From: Oscillospiraceae bacterium
Lineage (GTDB): Bacteria > Bacillota > Clostridia > Oscillospirales > Ruminococcaceae
Direction of reading: 5' to 3'
Assembly: GCA_021200775.1 (NCBI GenBank)
Contig: JAJQGB010000003.1
Location: 1 to 54,515 of the forward strand
DNA: 54,515 nt
A model generated the notes under the pieces. The model worked only from the letters and a program-made list of their open reading frames with translations, searched no databases and was not told the DNA's origin. This document shows positions 1-7,046 of the stretch, piece after piece. Every line of letters begins with the position of its first letter. Position 1 is the first letter of the stretch. The position numbers were made by a program, and so were the translations under genes.

Positions 1-69
1 GATGGTACACTTTGTATTGAGGGTGTTGTGCCGGAGGTGTTTGTGAGGAAAGACGCAACCTCAGAGTAA
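1..69 (+). CDS. C-terminal tail of an unidentified upstream gene (partial)
   Basis: The frame is open from base 1 to a TAA at 67-69 and encodes 22 residues ending in VFVRKDATSE. It would be the end of a gene cut by the window edge. The piece is too short to assign a family. It lies just upstream of a transposon gene, so it may belong to the same mobile element or to the host gene beside it. The open frame could also be chance. Confidence 0.3.
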   Translation, partial: DGTLCIEGVVPEVFVRKDATSE

Positions 70-106
70 CGAAATGCAATTACCTTGAAATATCCATCAT
101 CCCCTC

Positions 107-135
107 TTGCAATTCGGAATAGAATCCTGTATAAT
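107..135 (+). promoter_or_regulatory. sigma-A promoter for tnpV
   Basis: TTGCAA (107-112) and TATAAT (130-135) are separated by 17 bases. This places a transcription start near 142, about 70 bases before the tnpV start codon. Confidence 0.65.
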
Positions 136-214
136 AGAACCGTAAGTTTTAAGGCTTTAAAGCAGAAAAGTGCAGACAAAAGACAATCTATCTAAATTAC
201 AGGAGGAAACAACC

Positions 215-571
215 ATGAAAATAACTTATCACCGCAAAGGGAACTACCTGTTCCCAAATTTGACAGTTTCAGAGGATGAACCGGAAGTAATCGGAAAGTA
301 CGGAATGCTTCGGAAGCCTTACTTGCGGGAGAATCACCCGAGCTGGTACACTAGCATGACATTGACGGGAAAGCTGAATCGGCACTTAACGGAAATCGAG
401 AAATCGGCTCAGGAGATGATGGAGACGTTGATGCCGAAACTGCTTCAGAAGTATCCGGCACCTGATAAGTCGGAAGACCAGCTCAAGTGGGTAGCACATA
501 TGAACAACCTGACGGCAATGGCGGAAGAAGTTGTTCTGACAGAATTGGTGTATAACCGCTTTACAACCTGA
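215..571 (+). CDS. tnpV: TnpV family transposon-encoded protein
   Basis: The 118-residue product matches the TnpV family as I recall it: the N-terminus MKITYHRKGNYLFPNL, the motif IGKYGMLRKPYL, and a C-terminal alpha-helical part with WVAHMNNLTAMAEE and ELVYNR. TnpV proteins are small and of unclear function. They are carried by integrative elements of the Tn4451 type beside a large serine recombinase (TnpX). The start at 215 is chosen because AGGAGG at 201-206 sits nine bases upstream; a longer reading from 170 has no ribosome site. A truncated serine recombinase follows, so this is part of a degraded element. The gene itself looks complete. Confidence 0.85.
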   Translation: MKITYHRKGNYLFPNLTVSEDEPEVIGKYGMLRKPYLRENHPSWYTSMTLTGKLNRHLTEIEKSAQEMMETLMPKLLQKYPAPDKSEDQLKWVAHMNNLTAMAEEVVLTELVYNRFTT

Positions 572-588
572 TTCCACTATGATATAAT
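560..588 (+). promoter_or_regulatory. sigma-A promoter before the recombinase fragment
   Basis: TTTACA (560-565) and TATAAT (583-588) have a 17-base spacer. The promoter overlaps the end of tnpV and points at the recombinase stub at 621. Confidence 0.5.
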
Positions 589-620
589 ATGCAGAAAGAT
601 ATAAACAATGAGGTGCCACC

Positions 621-782
621 ATGAAACAACTCGACAAAAAGCAATACGTCATCTACTCCCGAAAGTCCAAGTTCACCGGGAAGGGAGAGTCCATCGAGAA
701 CCAGATTGAAATGTGCAGGCAGTACATTACTATGCATTTCGACGAGGAGGCGGCGGAGAGTACCTTGCTTTTCTCGTTCTGA
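621..782 (+). pseudogene. large serine recombinase (TnpX-like), N-terminal stub
   Basis: The 53-codon frame begins with a typical large serine recombinase N-terminus. YVIYSRKSKF carries the catalytic-serine segment (YSRKS), and ESIENQIEMCRQYI matches the following helix. Intact enzymes of this family run to about 500-700 residues. Here similarity stops after roughly codon 46 (DEEAAE), and seven unrelated codons lead to a TGA. The catalytic domain is therefore incomplete and the zinc-ribbon and coiled-coil DNA-binding parts are missing. With tnpV upstream, this is the scar of an integrative element that was deleted or imperfectly excised. The breakpoint lies near 758-765. Confidence 0.8.
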
Positions 783-793
783 CATGTTATACT
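765..793 (+). promoter_or_regulatory. sigma-A-like promoter for the SWIM protein gene
   Basis: TTGCTT (765-770) and TATACT (788-793) have a 17-base spacer, about 40 bases before the start at 832. The -35 box lies at the recombinase deletion junction, so the promoter may have been built or moved by that deletion. Confidence 0.45.
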
Positions 794-831
794 GATTAAA
801 ATCGCAATTGACAGAAAAACGGAGGGATAAA

Positions 832-1296
832 ATGGGTTTAATAGAATGTGCAAGTGGAGCATCCGCCTGGCGGGGATACGACTACTACAGGGAAAAGAAA
901 GTTCTTAGAATCATAAGCGTTGGTGATGGCGTGTTTGTAGCTACTGTTGCAGGCAGTTCAACAGAGCCTTATACTGTTACAATCGATGTAAATCATCCCA
1001 GAAAGTCCAAATGCAACTGCCCTCATGCTGATGGCAAGCGGATCGTTTGCAAGCACATGATTGCCGCCTATTTTGCGGCTTTTCCCGAAAAAGCGGACGA
1101 GTTCTATGAAGATTATTTGCAATCTGTTAAGGACGAAGAGGAGTGGGAGGAAGAAGTTTCGGAAAGACTGAGAGTGTATGTAAACAGTCAAGGAAAGAAA
1201 CAGCTTCAGGAAATAGTGCTTGAGCTTCTATATGATGGTCCTGATTGGCAGTATGACCGGTTTATCCGAGAGCATGAGTTGGATGAGGATTACTGA
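832..1296 (+). CDS. SWIM zinc-finger protein, function unknown
   Basis: The 154-residue product has a SWIM-type zinc finger at about residues 60-78: CNCPHADGKRIVCKHMI, giving C-x-C, then C-x-H ligands. SWIM fingers bind DNA or protein partners and occur in SWI2/SNF2 helicases, MuDR transposases and small stand-alone bacterial proteins. The N-terminal 55 residues resemble the short beta-rich segment that often precedes the finger. The rest is acidic and helical (a run of Asp and Glu near residues 100-115). No catalytic domain is present. The start at 832 follows GGAGGG at 821-826. Its role cannot be deduced; its position beside a transposon scar suggests it may be accessory. Confidence 0.7.
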   Translation: MGLIECASGASAWRGYDYYREKKVLRIISVGDGVFVATVAGSSTEPYTVTIDVNHPRKSKCNCPHADGKRIVCKHMIAAYFAAFPEKADEFYEDYLQSVKDEEEWEEEVSERLRVYVNSQGKKQLQEIVLELLYDGPDWQYDRFIREHELDEDY

Positions 1297-1342
1297 CTGT
1301 TGGCGAAAGCGCAAATCGGAATTAGGAAGGGATTATACCACT

Positions 1343-1792
1343 ATGAAAATAAGAAAAGCAGAAATCAAGGACTTGAATCTTGTAGTAAAAATGAAAATGG
1401 ATATGTTCAGAGAAGTGGGTTCCATTGTTTTACTACAGGATAATGTCGAGGAAAAAATATACGCAAAATATAAGGAATTGTATCAGGAGGAGAAGCTCTG
1501 CCATTATATTGTATATGAAGATGATAATCCGGTTGCTTGTGGCGGTGCGATAATTAAGGAAGATGTACCGTTTTGCTTCTTCAAAACCCCGATGTACGGA
1601 TATATCATGGACGTATATTGTGTTCGCGAAAAAAGAAGAAACGGCTATGCTTCAAGAATAATGGAAAAGTTAATTGATTGGTTACAAGATAAGGGCATAC
1701 ACAATGTAAAGCTAAAACCCTCCGCAGCAGGACGAGAAATGTATGAGAAGCTTGGCTTTGGCGATTCAGGCGAAATGGAATTGTGGTTATGA
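1343..1792 (+). CDS. GNAT family N-acetyltransferase
   Basis: This 149-residue protein has the GNAT fold. An N-terminal MKIRKAEIKDL segment is followed by the acetyl-CoA pyrophosphate-binding region near residues 93-107 (VYCVREKRRNGYASRIM, an R/Q-x-x-G-x-G/A pattern) and a C-terminal YEKLGF segment. Such enzymes move an acetyl group from acetyl-CoA to an amine on a small molecule or protein; the substrate cannot be read from sequence. The start at 1343 follows AGGAAGGG; a longer reading would overlap the SWIM gene. A clear terminator follows, so it closes this transcription unit. Confidence 0.85.
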   Translation: MKIRKAEIKDLNLVVKMKMDMFREVGSIVLLQDNVEEKIYAKYKELYQEEKLCHYIVYEDDNPVACGGAIIKEDVPFCFFKTPMYGYIMDVYCVREKRRNGYASRIMEKLIDWLQDKGIHNVKLKPSAAGREMYEKLGFGDSGEMELWL

Positions 1793-1815
1793 AAATTCCA
1801 GTTTCTTTATATCTA

Positions 1816-1842
1816 AGAGCGACCCGCGTCGCTCTTTTTTTG
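1816..1842 (+). terminator. rho-independent terminator after the GNAT gene
   Basis: AGAGCGAC (1816-1823) pairs with GTCGCTCT (1828-1835) around a CCGC loop and is followed by seven T residues. Confidence 0.85.
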
Positions 1843-1901
1843 TACAACTTCAATCCCTCATCATCCTCACCAGCTCCGAATATACTTAACGGGGTGATTG
1901 C

Positions 1902-2588
1902 ATGTTTTTAAGAATACTGTCAGATATTTTCAGCCGCCTGCTCTGGTTCGCACTCCACATCGAGGACAAGAGCTCGTTCCCGAAGCCGCTCGGTCCTACC
2001 GAGGAGGAACGCCTTTTCAAGGCATTTTCGGAGGGAGACACCGCCGCACGGGACTCTCTCATTCTCCACAATCTCCGGCTCGTGGCGCACATTGTGAAGA
2101 AGTACTATGTCACCGCTGACGAGCAGGAGGAGCTCATCTCCATTGGCACGGTCGGGCTCATCAAGGCGGTTAATTCGTTTGACCCGAGCAAGGGAAACCG
2201 CTTCGCGGCGTTTGGGGCGAGGTGTATTGAAAACGAAATCCTCATGCACTTCCGCTCCGTGAAGAAGACAGCGCAGGACGTGCATTTTGACGAGCCGATT
2301 GACACCGACAAGGACGGGAACCAGCTGACCTTAATGGACATCATCGCCGTTGACGGCGACATTGGGGAGGAGGTCGACCTTCTCATCAATTCCCAGCGGC
2401 TCTACAAGGCGATTGAAATCCTTGACGACAGGGAACGGGAAATCGTCATCCTCCGGTATGGGCTTTTCGGAAGACAGCCACTCACCCAGAGGGAGGCGGC
2501 TAGCCTTCTCGGAATCTCCCGCAGCTACGTCTCCCGAATCGAGAAGCGGGCAATCGAAAAGCTGAGGACGGAATTTGGGCTTGGTTAG
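1902..2588 (+). CDS. sigK: RNA polymerase sporulation sigma factor SigK
   Basis: The 228-residue protein is a sigma-70 family factor with the layout of SigK, the late mother-cell sigma factor that drives coat and cortex-stage genes. A hydrophobic pro-like N-terminus (residues 3-18) is followed by region 2 (HNLRLVAHIVKKY, then ISIGTVGLIKAV and ARCIENEILMHFR) and region 4 (LDDREREIVILRYG and GISRSYVSRIEKRA). Those last two stretches closely match B. subtilis SigK as I recall it. The gene is uninterrupted, with no skin-type element splitting it. GGGGTGATT precedes the start. The upstream stretch AATATACT loosely resembles a sigma-E -10 box but is not convincing. Confidence 0.9.
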   Translation: MFLRILSDIFSRLLWFALHIEDKSSFPKPLGPTEEERLFKAFSEGDTAARDSLILHNLRLVAHIVKKYYVTADEQEELISIGTVGLIKAVNSFDPSKGNRFAAFGARCIENEILMHFRSVKKTAQDVHFDEPIDTDKDGNQLTLMDIIAVDGDIGEEVDLLINSQRLYKAIEILDDREREIVILRYGLFGRQPLTQREAASLLGISRSYVSRIEKRAIEKLRTEFGLG

Positions 2589-2598
2589 CGATAATTTG

Positions 2599-2627
2599 TT
2601 GAAATATCCGGACGGATGTGCTATAAT
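2599..2627 (+). promoter_or_regulatory. sigma-A promoter for the hydrolase gene
   Basis: TTGAAA (2599-2604) and TATAAT (2622-2627) have a 17-base spacer. Transcription would start near 2634, downstream of a possible ATG at 2616, which supports the later start at 2658. Confidence 0.75.
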
Positions 2628-2657
2628 ACCCTAAAACGAAAGAAATCAGGCGAGTTT

Positions 2658-3395
2658 ATGGCAAAAATGAACGAAAACAAATCTAAAATTTCTGCGGGGA
2701 AGATAGTCATTATCGTGGTTATCGCTCTTTGCGTTATACTTGTTGCGGCGTTTGTCTGGTACGTTTCGGACTATTACCACGCCGATGTGGACGAATATAT
2801 TTCCAGCACAGACACGGTTTCAGTGGTTGAGACGGACAACGGGCTTCTTTTTGACGGAAGCGGAACCGACACGGCACTCATCTTCTATCCGGGAGCAAAG
2901 GTCGAGTACACCTCCTATGCGCCGATTATGATGAGCCTTGCCGAGAACGGCGTCGACTGCTTCCTTGTCGAAATGCCTTTCAATATGGCGTTTTTCGGGA
3001 TGAATCGGGCTATGGACATAATTTCCGAGTACGATTACGACAGCTTCTATATCTCCGGTCACTCTCTTGGAGGAGCGATGGCGGCGTCCTTTGCCTCAAA
3101 CCATCAGGATGAGCTTACGGGGGTTGTCTTCCTTGCGGCTTATTCGACGAGCTCTCTTGGAGACCTCCCCACGCTTTCAATCTACGGCAGTGAGGACGGA
3201 GTCCTGAATTTTGAGAAGGTGGAAAGCGGGCGGCAGTACGCAACCGACTACACCGAAATCTGCATTGAAGGCGGCAACCACGCCGGCTTCGGCTGTTACG
3301 GAGAGCAATCGGGCGACAATCCGGCAACAATCACCCAGGAAGAGCAGTGGCAGGAGACGGTTGAGACGATTCTTGAATGGATGGACGCAGAGTAA
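2658..3395 (+). CDS. membrane-anchored alpha/beta hydrolase
   Basis: The 245-residue protein has one N-terminal membrane helix (about residues 14-33) and an extracytoplasmic alpha/beta-hydrolase domain. The nucleophile elbow is GHSLGG (residues 134-139). The likely acid is the Asp in YGSEDG, and the likely histidine is in GGNHAGFG near the C-terminus, in the expected order. Such enzymes cleave esters or related bonds; the substrate is unknown. The start at 2658 is supported by the promoter at 2599-2627, although its ribosome site is weak. It probably forms an operon with the phosphatase gene 15 bases downstream. Confidence 0.85.
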   Translation: MAKMNENKSKISAGKIVIIVVIALCVILVAAFVWYVSDYYHADVDEYISSTDTVSVVETDNGLLFDGSGTDTALIFYPGAKVEYTSYAPIMMSLAENGVDCFLVEMPFNMAFFGMNRAMDIISEYDYDSFYISGHSLGGAMAASFASNHQDELTGVVFLAAYSTSSLGDLPTLSIYGSEDGVLNFEKVESGRQYATDYTEICIEGGNHAGFGCYGEQSGDNPATITQEEQWQETVETILEWMDAE

Positions 3396-3409
3396 TTCCG
3401 GAGGCAGAC

Positions 3410-4192
3410 ATGAATTCTGATAAAGTTATCGAAGAAATCCGCCGGGCGGTCTTGTCGGCAGGCGAGATAATCACGTCGGCGGCTCGGACGGAGCTTAAAA
3501 TCGACGAGAAGACCTCCTCCCGGGACTTGGTAACACAGTACGACAAGCTGGTTCAGGAGAAGCTTATTGCCGCCATTTCTGAGGCGCTCCCGGGTGCACA
3601 GTTCGTCTCGGAAGAATCGGCTGAAAAAGGCGACATTTACGCCGAAAACGCCTTCATCATCGACCCGATTGACGGGACGACCAACTTCATCCACTCGATG
3701 GGCAACTGTGCGATTTCTGTCGCATGGTATAAGTCGGGCGAACCCTTCTATGGCGCAGTTTACGACCCGAACGCAAAAGAATTTTTCGAGGCGAAGTCGG
3801 GCGAAGGTGCATTTTTAAACAGCGAGCCGATTCATATCAGCAACCAGACTCTTGAAAACTCAATCGTCCTTTTCGGAACGGCTCCCTATAACCCGGAGCT
3901 TGCGGATTTGACGTTCGACCTTGTCAGAAAAATTTTCGGAAAGTGTCAGGACGTTCGTCGGATGGGCTCAGCGGCGCTCGACATCTGCCACGTCGCATGT
4001 GGCAGGGCAGGGCTCTATTTTGAAGCGACTTTATCCCCGTGGGACTATGCTGCGGCGGCTCTTATTTTAAAAGAAAGCGGCGGAGAATTCGTCAATCTCT
4101 CGGGGCATGAGATTAAGCTGTCCCTTGAAAAGACCTCCGTCGTTGCAGGAAGCAAAAATATAATATCTGAAAGCTCGATTATAAATCACTGA
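3410..4192 (+). CDS. inositol monophosphatase family protein
   Basis: The 260-residue product has the hallmarks of the Mg-dependent, Li-sensitive phosphatase family. The metal site EES (residues 66-68) is followed by DPIDGTTNFIH (about 85-95) and the C-terminal SPWDYAAAALI motif with its metal-binding Asp. Family members hydrolyse inositol-1-phosphate or related sugar phosphates such as NADP or 3'-phosphoadenosine phosphate; the substrate here is undetermined. GGAGG at 3400-3404 fixes the start at 3410. It is cytoplasmic, with no signal peptide. It sits between a hydrolase and an SDR gene in one direction with short gaps, so co-transcription is likely. Confidence 0.9.
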   Translation: MNSDKVIEEIRRAVLSAGEIITSAARTELKIDEKTSSRDLVTQYDKLVQEKLIAAISEALPGAQFVSEESAEKGDIYAENAFIIDPIDGTTNFIHSMGNCAISVAWYKSGEPFYGAVYDPNAKEFFEAKSGEGAFLNSEPIHISNQTLENSIVLFGTAPYNPELADLTFDLVRKIFGKCQDVRRMGSAALDICHVACGRAGLYFEATLSPWDYAAAALILKESGGEFVNLSGHEIKLSLEKTSVVAGSKNIISESSIINH

Positions 4193-4213
4193 ATCACTGA
4201 AAGGATGACCGAA

Positions 4214-4960
4214 ATGGTAGACGTAAAAAATCGCTGGGCACTTATAACCGGCGCCAGCAGAGGAATCGGAAGACTTGATGCGCTTTTCCTTGCAGAGCGT
4301 GGCTGTAATCTTATCTTGCACAGCAGGAAGCTGGAACACACTGCGGGACTTTTGGAAGAAGTAAAAGCCTTCGGCGTGGAGGCATACGCTGTTGCGGCTG
4401 AACTCTCTAAGCCGGAGGAAGTCGAGGCGATGCTTCGTGAAATTGATGAAAAAGGAACCCAGGTCGACCTGATACTCAATAACGCCGGGCTTCAGATCGC
4501 CTACAGAGTGGACTATTACAAGACCCCGGTTGCAGACTACACCGACAGCTTCCAGATTAACACGATTTCGCCGATTATGATTTGCTATCACTTCCTGCCG
4601 AAGATGATTGAACGTGGTTTCGGAAGAATTTTGAATACGACAAGTGGAATCCGCCTTGAACCGGAGCAGGCAGGCTATTCCGCAAGCAAGGCGGCGCTCG
4701 ATAAGGTTACAATCGATTTAGGCTCCAAGCTTCAGGGGACGAATGTTATGATTAATCTGACAGATCCCGGCTGGTGCCGTACCGACCTCGGCGGTCCTTA
4801 CGCCCCGAACGCTCCCGAAAGCGCAATCCCCGGCGCAGTAGTCGGCATCTTCGTCGACGACAAGAAGTCGGGCAGATACCTAGGCGCCCAGAACTTCACC
4901 GGAATGACTCTTGAAGCCGCCGTAAAGAAGGCAGAAGCGGAGTTTGAGAGTCCATATTGA
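4214..4960 (+). CDS. SDR family NAD(P)-dependent oxidoreductase
   Basis: This roughly 248-residue short-chain dehydrogenase/reductase has the cofactor motif TGASRGIG near the N-terminus, the NNAG motif near residue 90, a catalytic Ser in TTSGI, and the active-site YSASK motif. The substrate is unknown; the family includes 3-ketoacyl-ACP and sugar/alcohol dehydrogenases. Two ATGs are possible. AAAGG is adjacent to the ATG at 4205 and about nine bases from the ATG at 4214, so 4214 is preferred. It is the last gene of the run before a large palindromic repeat. Confidence 0.88.
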   Translation: MVDVKNRWALITGASRGIGRLDALFLAERGCNLILHSRKLEHTAGLLEEVKAFGVEAYAVAAELSKPEEVEAMLREIDEKGTQVDLILNNAGLQIAYRVDYYKTPVADYTDSFQINTISPIMICYHFLPKMIERGFGRILNTTSGIRLEPEQAGYSASKAALDKVTIDLGSKLQGTNVMINLTDPGWCRTDLGGPYAPNAPESAIPGAVVGIFVDDKKSGRYLGAQNFTGMTLEAAVKKAEAEFESPY

Positions 4961-4973
4961 TTTTGATGCGTAA

Positions 4974-5198
4974 TTGTCGCCCTGCGGGCGACGCCGCTCC
5001 CATTGTGTCACTACGACTTGGCTAGCGCCAAGTCGGCAAGTTCGGCTTCGCCGAACTTGCACCCCTCCACCGGCTTCGCCGGTCCCCCTCCCCTTGACAG
5101 GGGAGGCTTTTTATTGCCCTAACAAACTTTTGGAAGAACAAAAAATAGCCTCCCCTGAAAGGGGAGGTGGACGCACCGCAGGTGCGGACGGAGGGGTT
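4974..5198. repeat. large palindromic repeat, copy 1 (full, with extra hairpins)
   Basis: The core (5061-5198) runs ACCCCTCC, hairpin, CTCCCC-TTGACA-GGGGAGG, T-tract, about 40-base spacer, then GCCTCCCC-TGAAA-GGGGAGG, hairpin, GGAGGGGT. The whole core is an inverted repeat, and each half folds by itself. Upstream of it lie three more hairpins with unrelated arms: GTCGCCC/GGGCGAC, GACTTGG/CCAAGTC and GCAAGTTCGGC/GCCGAACTTGC. T-tracts follow the GGGGAGG stems on both strands, so it can act as a two-way terminator between the convergent SDR and flavodiiron genes. Related copies are at 6649, 13979, 25198, 27985, 39033 and 51583. Confidence 0.85.
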
Positions 5199-5424
5199 TA
5201 CAACGGTTCAAAATTCTCCACCCCATGCTTGCACAGCGGGCAAACACGTAGACGTAACCGCAAATCTTGCAGACCCAGCCTTTCTTCTTCTCGTCCTTCG
5301 GATCTGGCTTCGGCTTGATGTGCTTGTGGTAGTAGTCGTAAGTTACCGATGGCTTGTCGGAGAGAATCTCAGCCTCGGTTACGGTCGCCGTGAAGAGGGT
5401 GTGGGAGCCGGCATAGTAGCCGCA
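5198..5424 (-). pseudogene. remnant of flavin reductase-rubredoxin fusion (Hrb-like)
   Basis: Reading the minus strand from about 5424 in the frame after the flavodiiron stop gives the end of a flavin reductase-like domain (GSHTLFTATVTEAEILSD, then YDYYHKHIKP), a Pro/Lys linker, and the start of a rubredoxin, GWVCKICGYVY. The second rubredoxin knuckle, CPLCKHGVENFE, follows in a different frame and reaches a natural TAA at 5198-5200. The roughly ten residues that normally separate the two knuckles are lost. The N-terminal part of the flavin reductase domain is missing, and the remnant is joined directly to the 3' end of the flavodiiron gene. Two deletions have therefore destroyed a high-molecular-weight rubredoxin gene. 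Known intact relatives pass electrons from NAD(P)H to flavodiiron proteins. Confidence 0.75.
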
Positions 5425-6614
5425 ATAGCATCTGCCAATGCGTCAATCTCACTGAGCTGGCTTTCTTTAAGAGATGATTTAATCGAAACGGTGCTCTCTA
5501 AGATATTCATGTTCTTCAGCCCGCCGATAATCTCACGCATCAGCTTGCCGCTGGTCGCCGCCCAGGAGCCGTTTTCGATGAATGCAACGGTTCTGTTCTG
5601 CAAATTGTGGGAAGAAATGTCTCTGAGGAGTTCGTCCATGCTGATGAAGATTCCTGCGTTATAAGTTGTCGAAGCGAAAACGAGGTGGCTGTATTCAAAC
5701 GCCGCCGCAACGATTTCTGAAGAAGCGGTTACGGAAACGTCAAAGACTTTGGTCTTTATGCCCTTTTCACGGAGCTTGCAGGCTAAAATATTCGCCGCAT
5801 TTTCTGTGTTCCCGTAGACGGAAGCATAGGCAATCATAACTCCCGTGACTTCCGGCTCATAGCGAGACCACTGCTGGTACTTCTCGACATAGTCGCCGAT
5901 GTTTCTTCTCCATACAAAGCCGTGAAGCGGGCAAATCATGCCGATTTCAACGGTGGCGGCTTTTTTGAGAAGTGCCTGCACCTGTGTGCCGTATTTGCCG
6001 ACGATATTCGTGTAGTATCTTCTCGCTTCGCCGAGGTAGTCTCCGAAAAAGTCTACTTCGTCGGCAAAGAGTGCGCCGTTGAGAGCGCCAAAAGTGCCGA
6101 AAGCGTCCGCTGAGAAGAGAATCTTGTCTACAGAATCGTAGCTTACCATAACCTCGGGCCAGTGAACCATCGGAGCCATCAGGAACGTTAGCTTGTGCTT
6201 GCCTGTTTCTAAGGTGTCTCCCTCGCCGACAAGGTGGTAATTCTTCACGACATTCTCGCCGAAGAACTGGTTAATCATCCCTTGAATTTTTTTGTTGCAG
6301 ACGACTGTCACGTCGGGGTAAATCGCAAGAATCGCCTTCATGGTCGCCGAATGGTCGGGCTCCATGTGGTGAATCACGAGATAGTCAAGGCTCCTGCCGT
6401 CCAAACCGTGCTCGATATTCTCTAAGAACACTTTTTCAACAGCATGGTCGACGGTGTCGAAGAGCACTGTTTTCTCGTCGAGCAGTAAGTACGAATTATA
6501 AGAAACTCCGTCCGGCACAGAATAGACGCCCTCGAACATAGCGAGCCGCCTGTCATCCGCCCCGACCCAGAGTAAATCGTCAGTAACTTTGCGTGTGCAA
6601 TACAAAGCCATCAT
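5379..6614 (-). CDS. fprA: flavodiiron protein (A-type flavoprotein, O2/NO reductase)
   Basis: An N-terminal metallo-beta-lactamase-like diiron domain shows the ligand set HxExDH (HMEPDH), a His in MVHWPEV, an Asp in SADAFG, and a His in CPLHGF. A C-terminal flavodoxin domain follows, with the FMN loop YASVYGNTENAA. Flavodiiron proteins reduce O2 to water or NO to N2O in the cytoplasm, protecting anaerobes. The natural start is one of two adjacent ATGs (6614/6611) behind GAAAGG; longer readings run through a repeat element. The last ten or so codons (MPAPTPSSRRP) are not native: they read across a deletion into the remnant of an Hrb-like gene in the wrong frame. The reductant is likely the rubredoxin encoded upstream. 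Confidence 0.93.
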   Translation of the reverse strand: MMALYCTRKVTDDLLWVGADDRRLAMFEGVYSVPDGVSYNSYLLLDEKTVLFDTVDHAVEKVFLENIEHGLDGRSLDYLVIHHMEPDHSATMKAILAIYPDVTVVCNKKIQGMINQFFGENVVKNYHLVGEGDTLETGKHKLTFLMAPMVHWPEVMVSYDSVDKILFSADAFGTFGALNGALFADEVDFFGDYLGEARRYYTNIVGKYGTQVQALLKKAATVEIGMICPLHGFVWRRNIGDYVEKYQQWSRYEPEVTGVMIAYASVYGNTENAANILACKLREKGIKTKVFDVSVTASSEIVAAAFEYSHLVFASTTYNAGIFISMDELLRDISSHNLQNRTVAFIENGSWAATSGKLMREIIGGLKNMNILESTVSIKSSLKESQLSEIDALADAIAATMPAPTPSSRRP

Positions 6615-6648
6615 CCTTTCAATCAAAAGTTGCATAGAATCATTTATG

Positions 6649-6756
6649 GCTCCCCTGTCAAGGGGAGCTGTCAGCCGAAGGCTGACTGAGAGGTGCCGCG
6701 ACCAAAGGGAGCGGCGTCGCCGTAGGCGACAAAATCGGGGCTCTCGCCCCGATTTT
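6649..6756. repeat. palindromic repeat, copy 2 (half element, inside the operon)
   Basis: GGCTCCCC-TGTCA-AGGGGAGC is followed by the hairpin TCAGCC-GAA-GGCTGA and then GAGAGGT, the half-element layout seen at 39033 and 51583. Further hairpins GTCGCC/GGCGAC and AATCGGGGC/GCCCCGATT extend it up to the rubredoxin stop codon. It separates rubredoxin from the flavodiiron gene on the minus strand. Confidence 0.75.
6731..6754 (-). terminator. partial terminator between rubredoxin and flavodiiron genes
   Basis: On the minus strand AATCGGGGC pairs with GCCCCGATT around a GAGA tetraloop and is followed by TTTTG. It starts a few bases after the rubredoxin stop. It could lower flavodiiron expression relative to rubredoxin. 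Confidence 0.55.
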
Positions 6757-6912
6757 TCATTCTTCCTCAAACATATCCTTGCCGACTCCGCAAAGTGGGC
6801 AGGTGAAATCTTCGGGCAAATCTTCAAACTTGGTGCCGGGAGCTATTCCGTTGTCGGGGTCTCCTAATTCCTCATCATAAACATATCCGCAAACTGTGCA
6901 TACATATTTCAT
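6757..6912 (-). CDS. rub: rubredoxin
   Basis: The 51-residue protein is a classical rubredoxin: [18 protein letters not shown], then [17 protein letters not shown], with two CxxC knuckles that bind one iron. The length and the conserved aromatic and Gly positions are standard. It carries single electrons, here most likely to the flavodiiron protein downstream for O2 or NO reduction. GAAAGGA precedes the ATG, and a consensus promoter lies about 65 bases upstream. Nothing in the sequence suggests impairment, so it may replace the rubredoxin domain lost from the decayed Hrb-like gene. Confidence 0.96.
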   Translation of the reverse strand: MKYVCTVCGYVYDEELGDPDNGIAPGTKFEDLPEDFTCPLCGVGKDMFEEE

Positions 6913-6975
6913 TTGAAGTCATCCTTTCAGTGTAAATTCATTTTTAAGAAGCATTCCTAAAAAGCTCTTATTGAT

Positions 6976-7004
6976 ATTATAACGAAATGCCATTGCGCTG
7001 TCAA
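6976..7004 (-). promoter_or_regulatory. consensus sigma-A promoter of the rubredoxin-flavodiiron operon
   Basis: Read on the minus strand, TTGACA (7004-6999) and TATAAT (6981-6976) are exact consensus boxes with a 17-base spacer. The site points to strong expression. Confidence 0.85.
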
Positions 7005-7013
7005 GTCTAATAA

Positions 7014-7040
7014 CAAAAAATCCCGCAGAAATCCTGCGGG
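7014..7040 (-). terminator. terminator of nrdR
   Basis: CCCGCAG and CTGCGGG (7022-7028 and 7034-7040) form the stem. On the minus strand it is followed by a run of T (the A-tract 7014-7020). It lies just after the nrdR stop codon. Confidence 0.85.
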
Positions 7041-7046
7041 AAAAGT

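Noticed and set aside
1902-2588. skin-type element or recombinase interrupting sigK
   Set aside because: The sigK frame is continuous from region 2 to region 4.
4974-5198. CRISPR array from the repeated GGGGAGG units
   Set aside because: The units are inverted, not direct, spacers are not unique equal-length inserts, and no cas gene is present.
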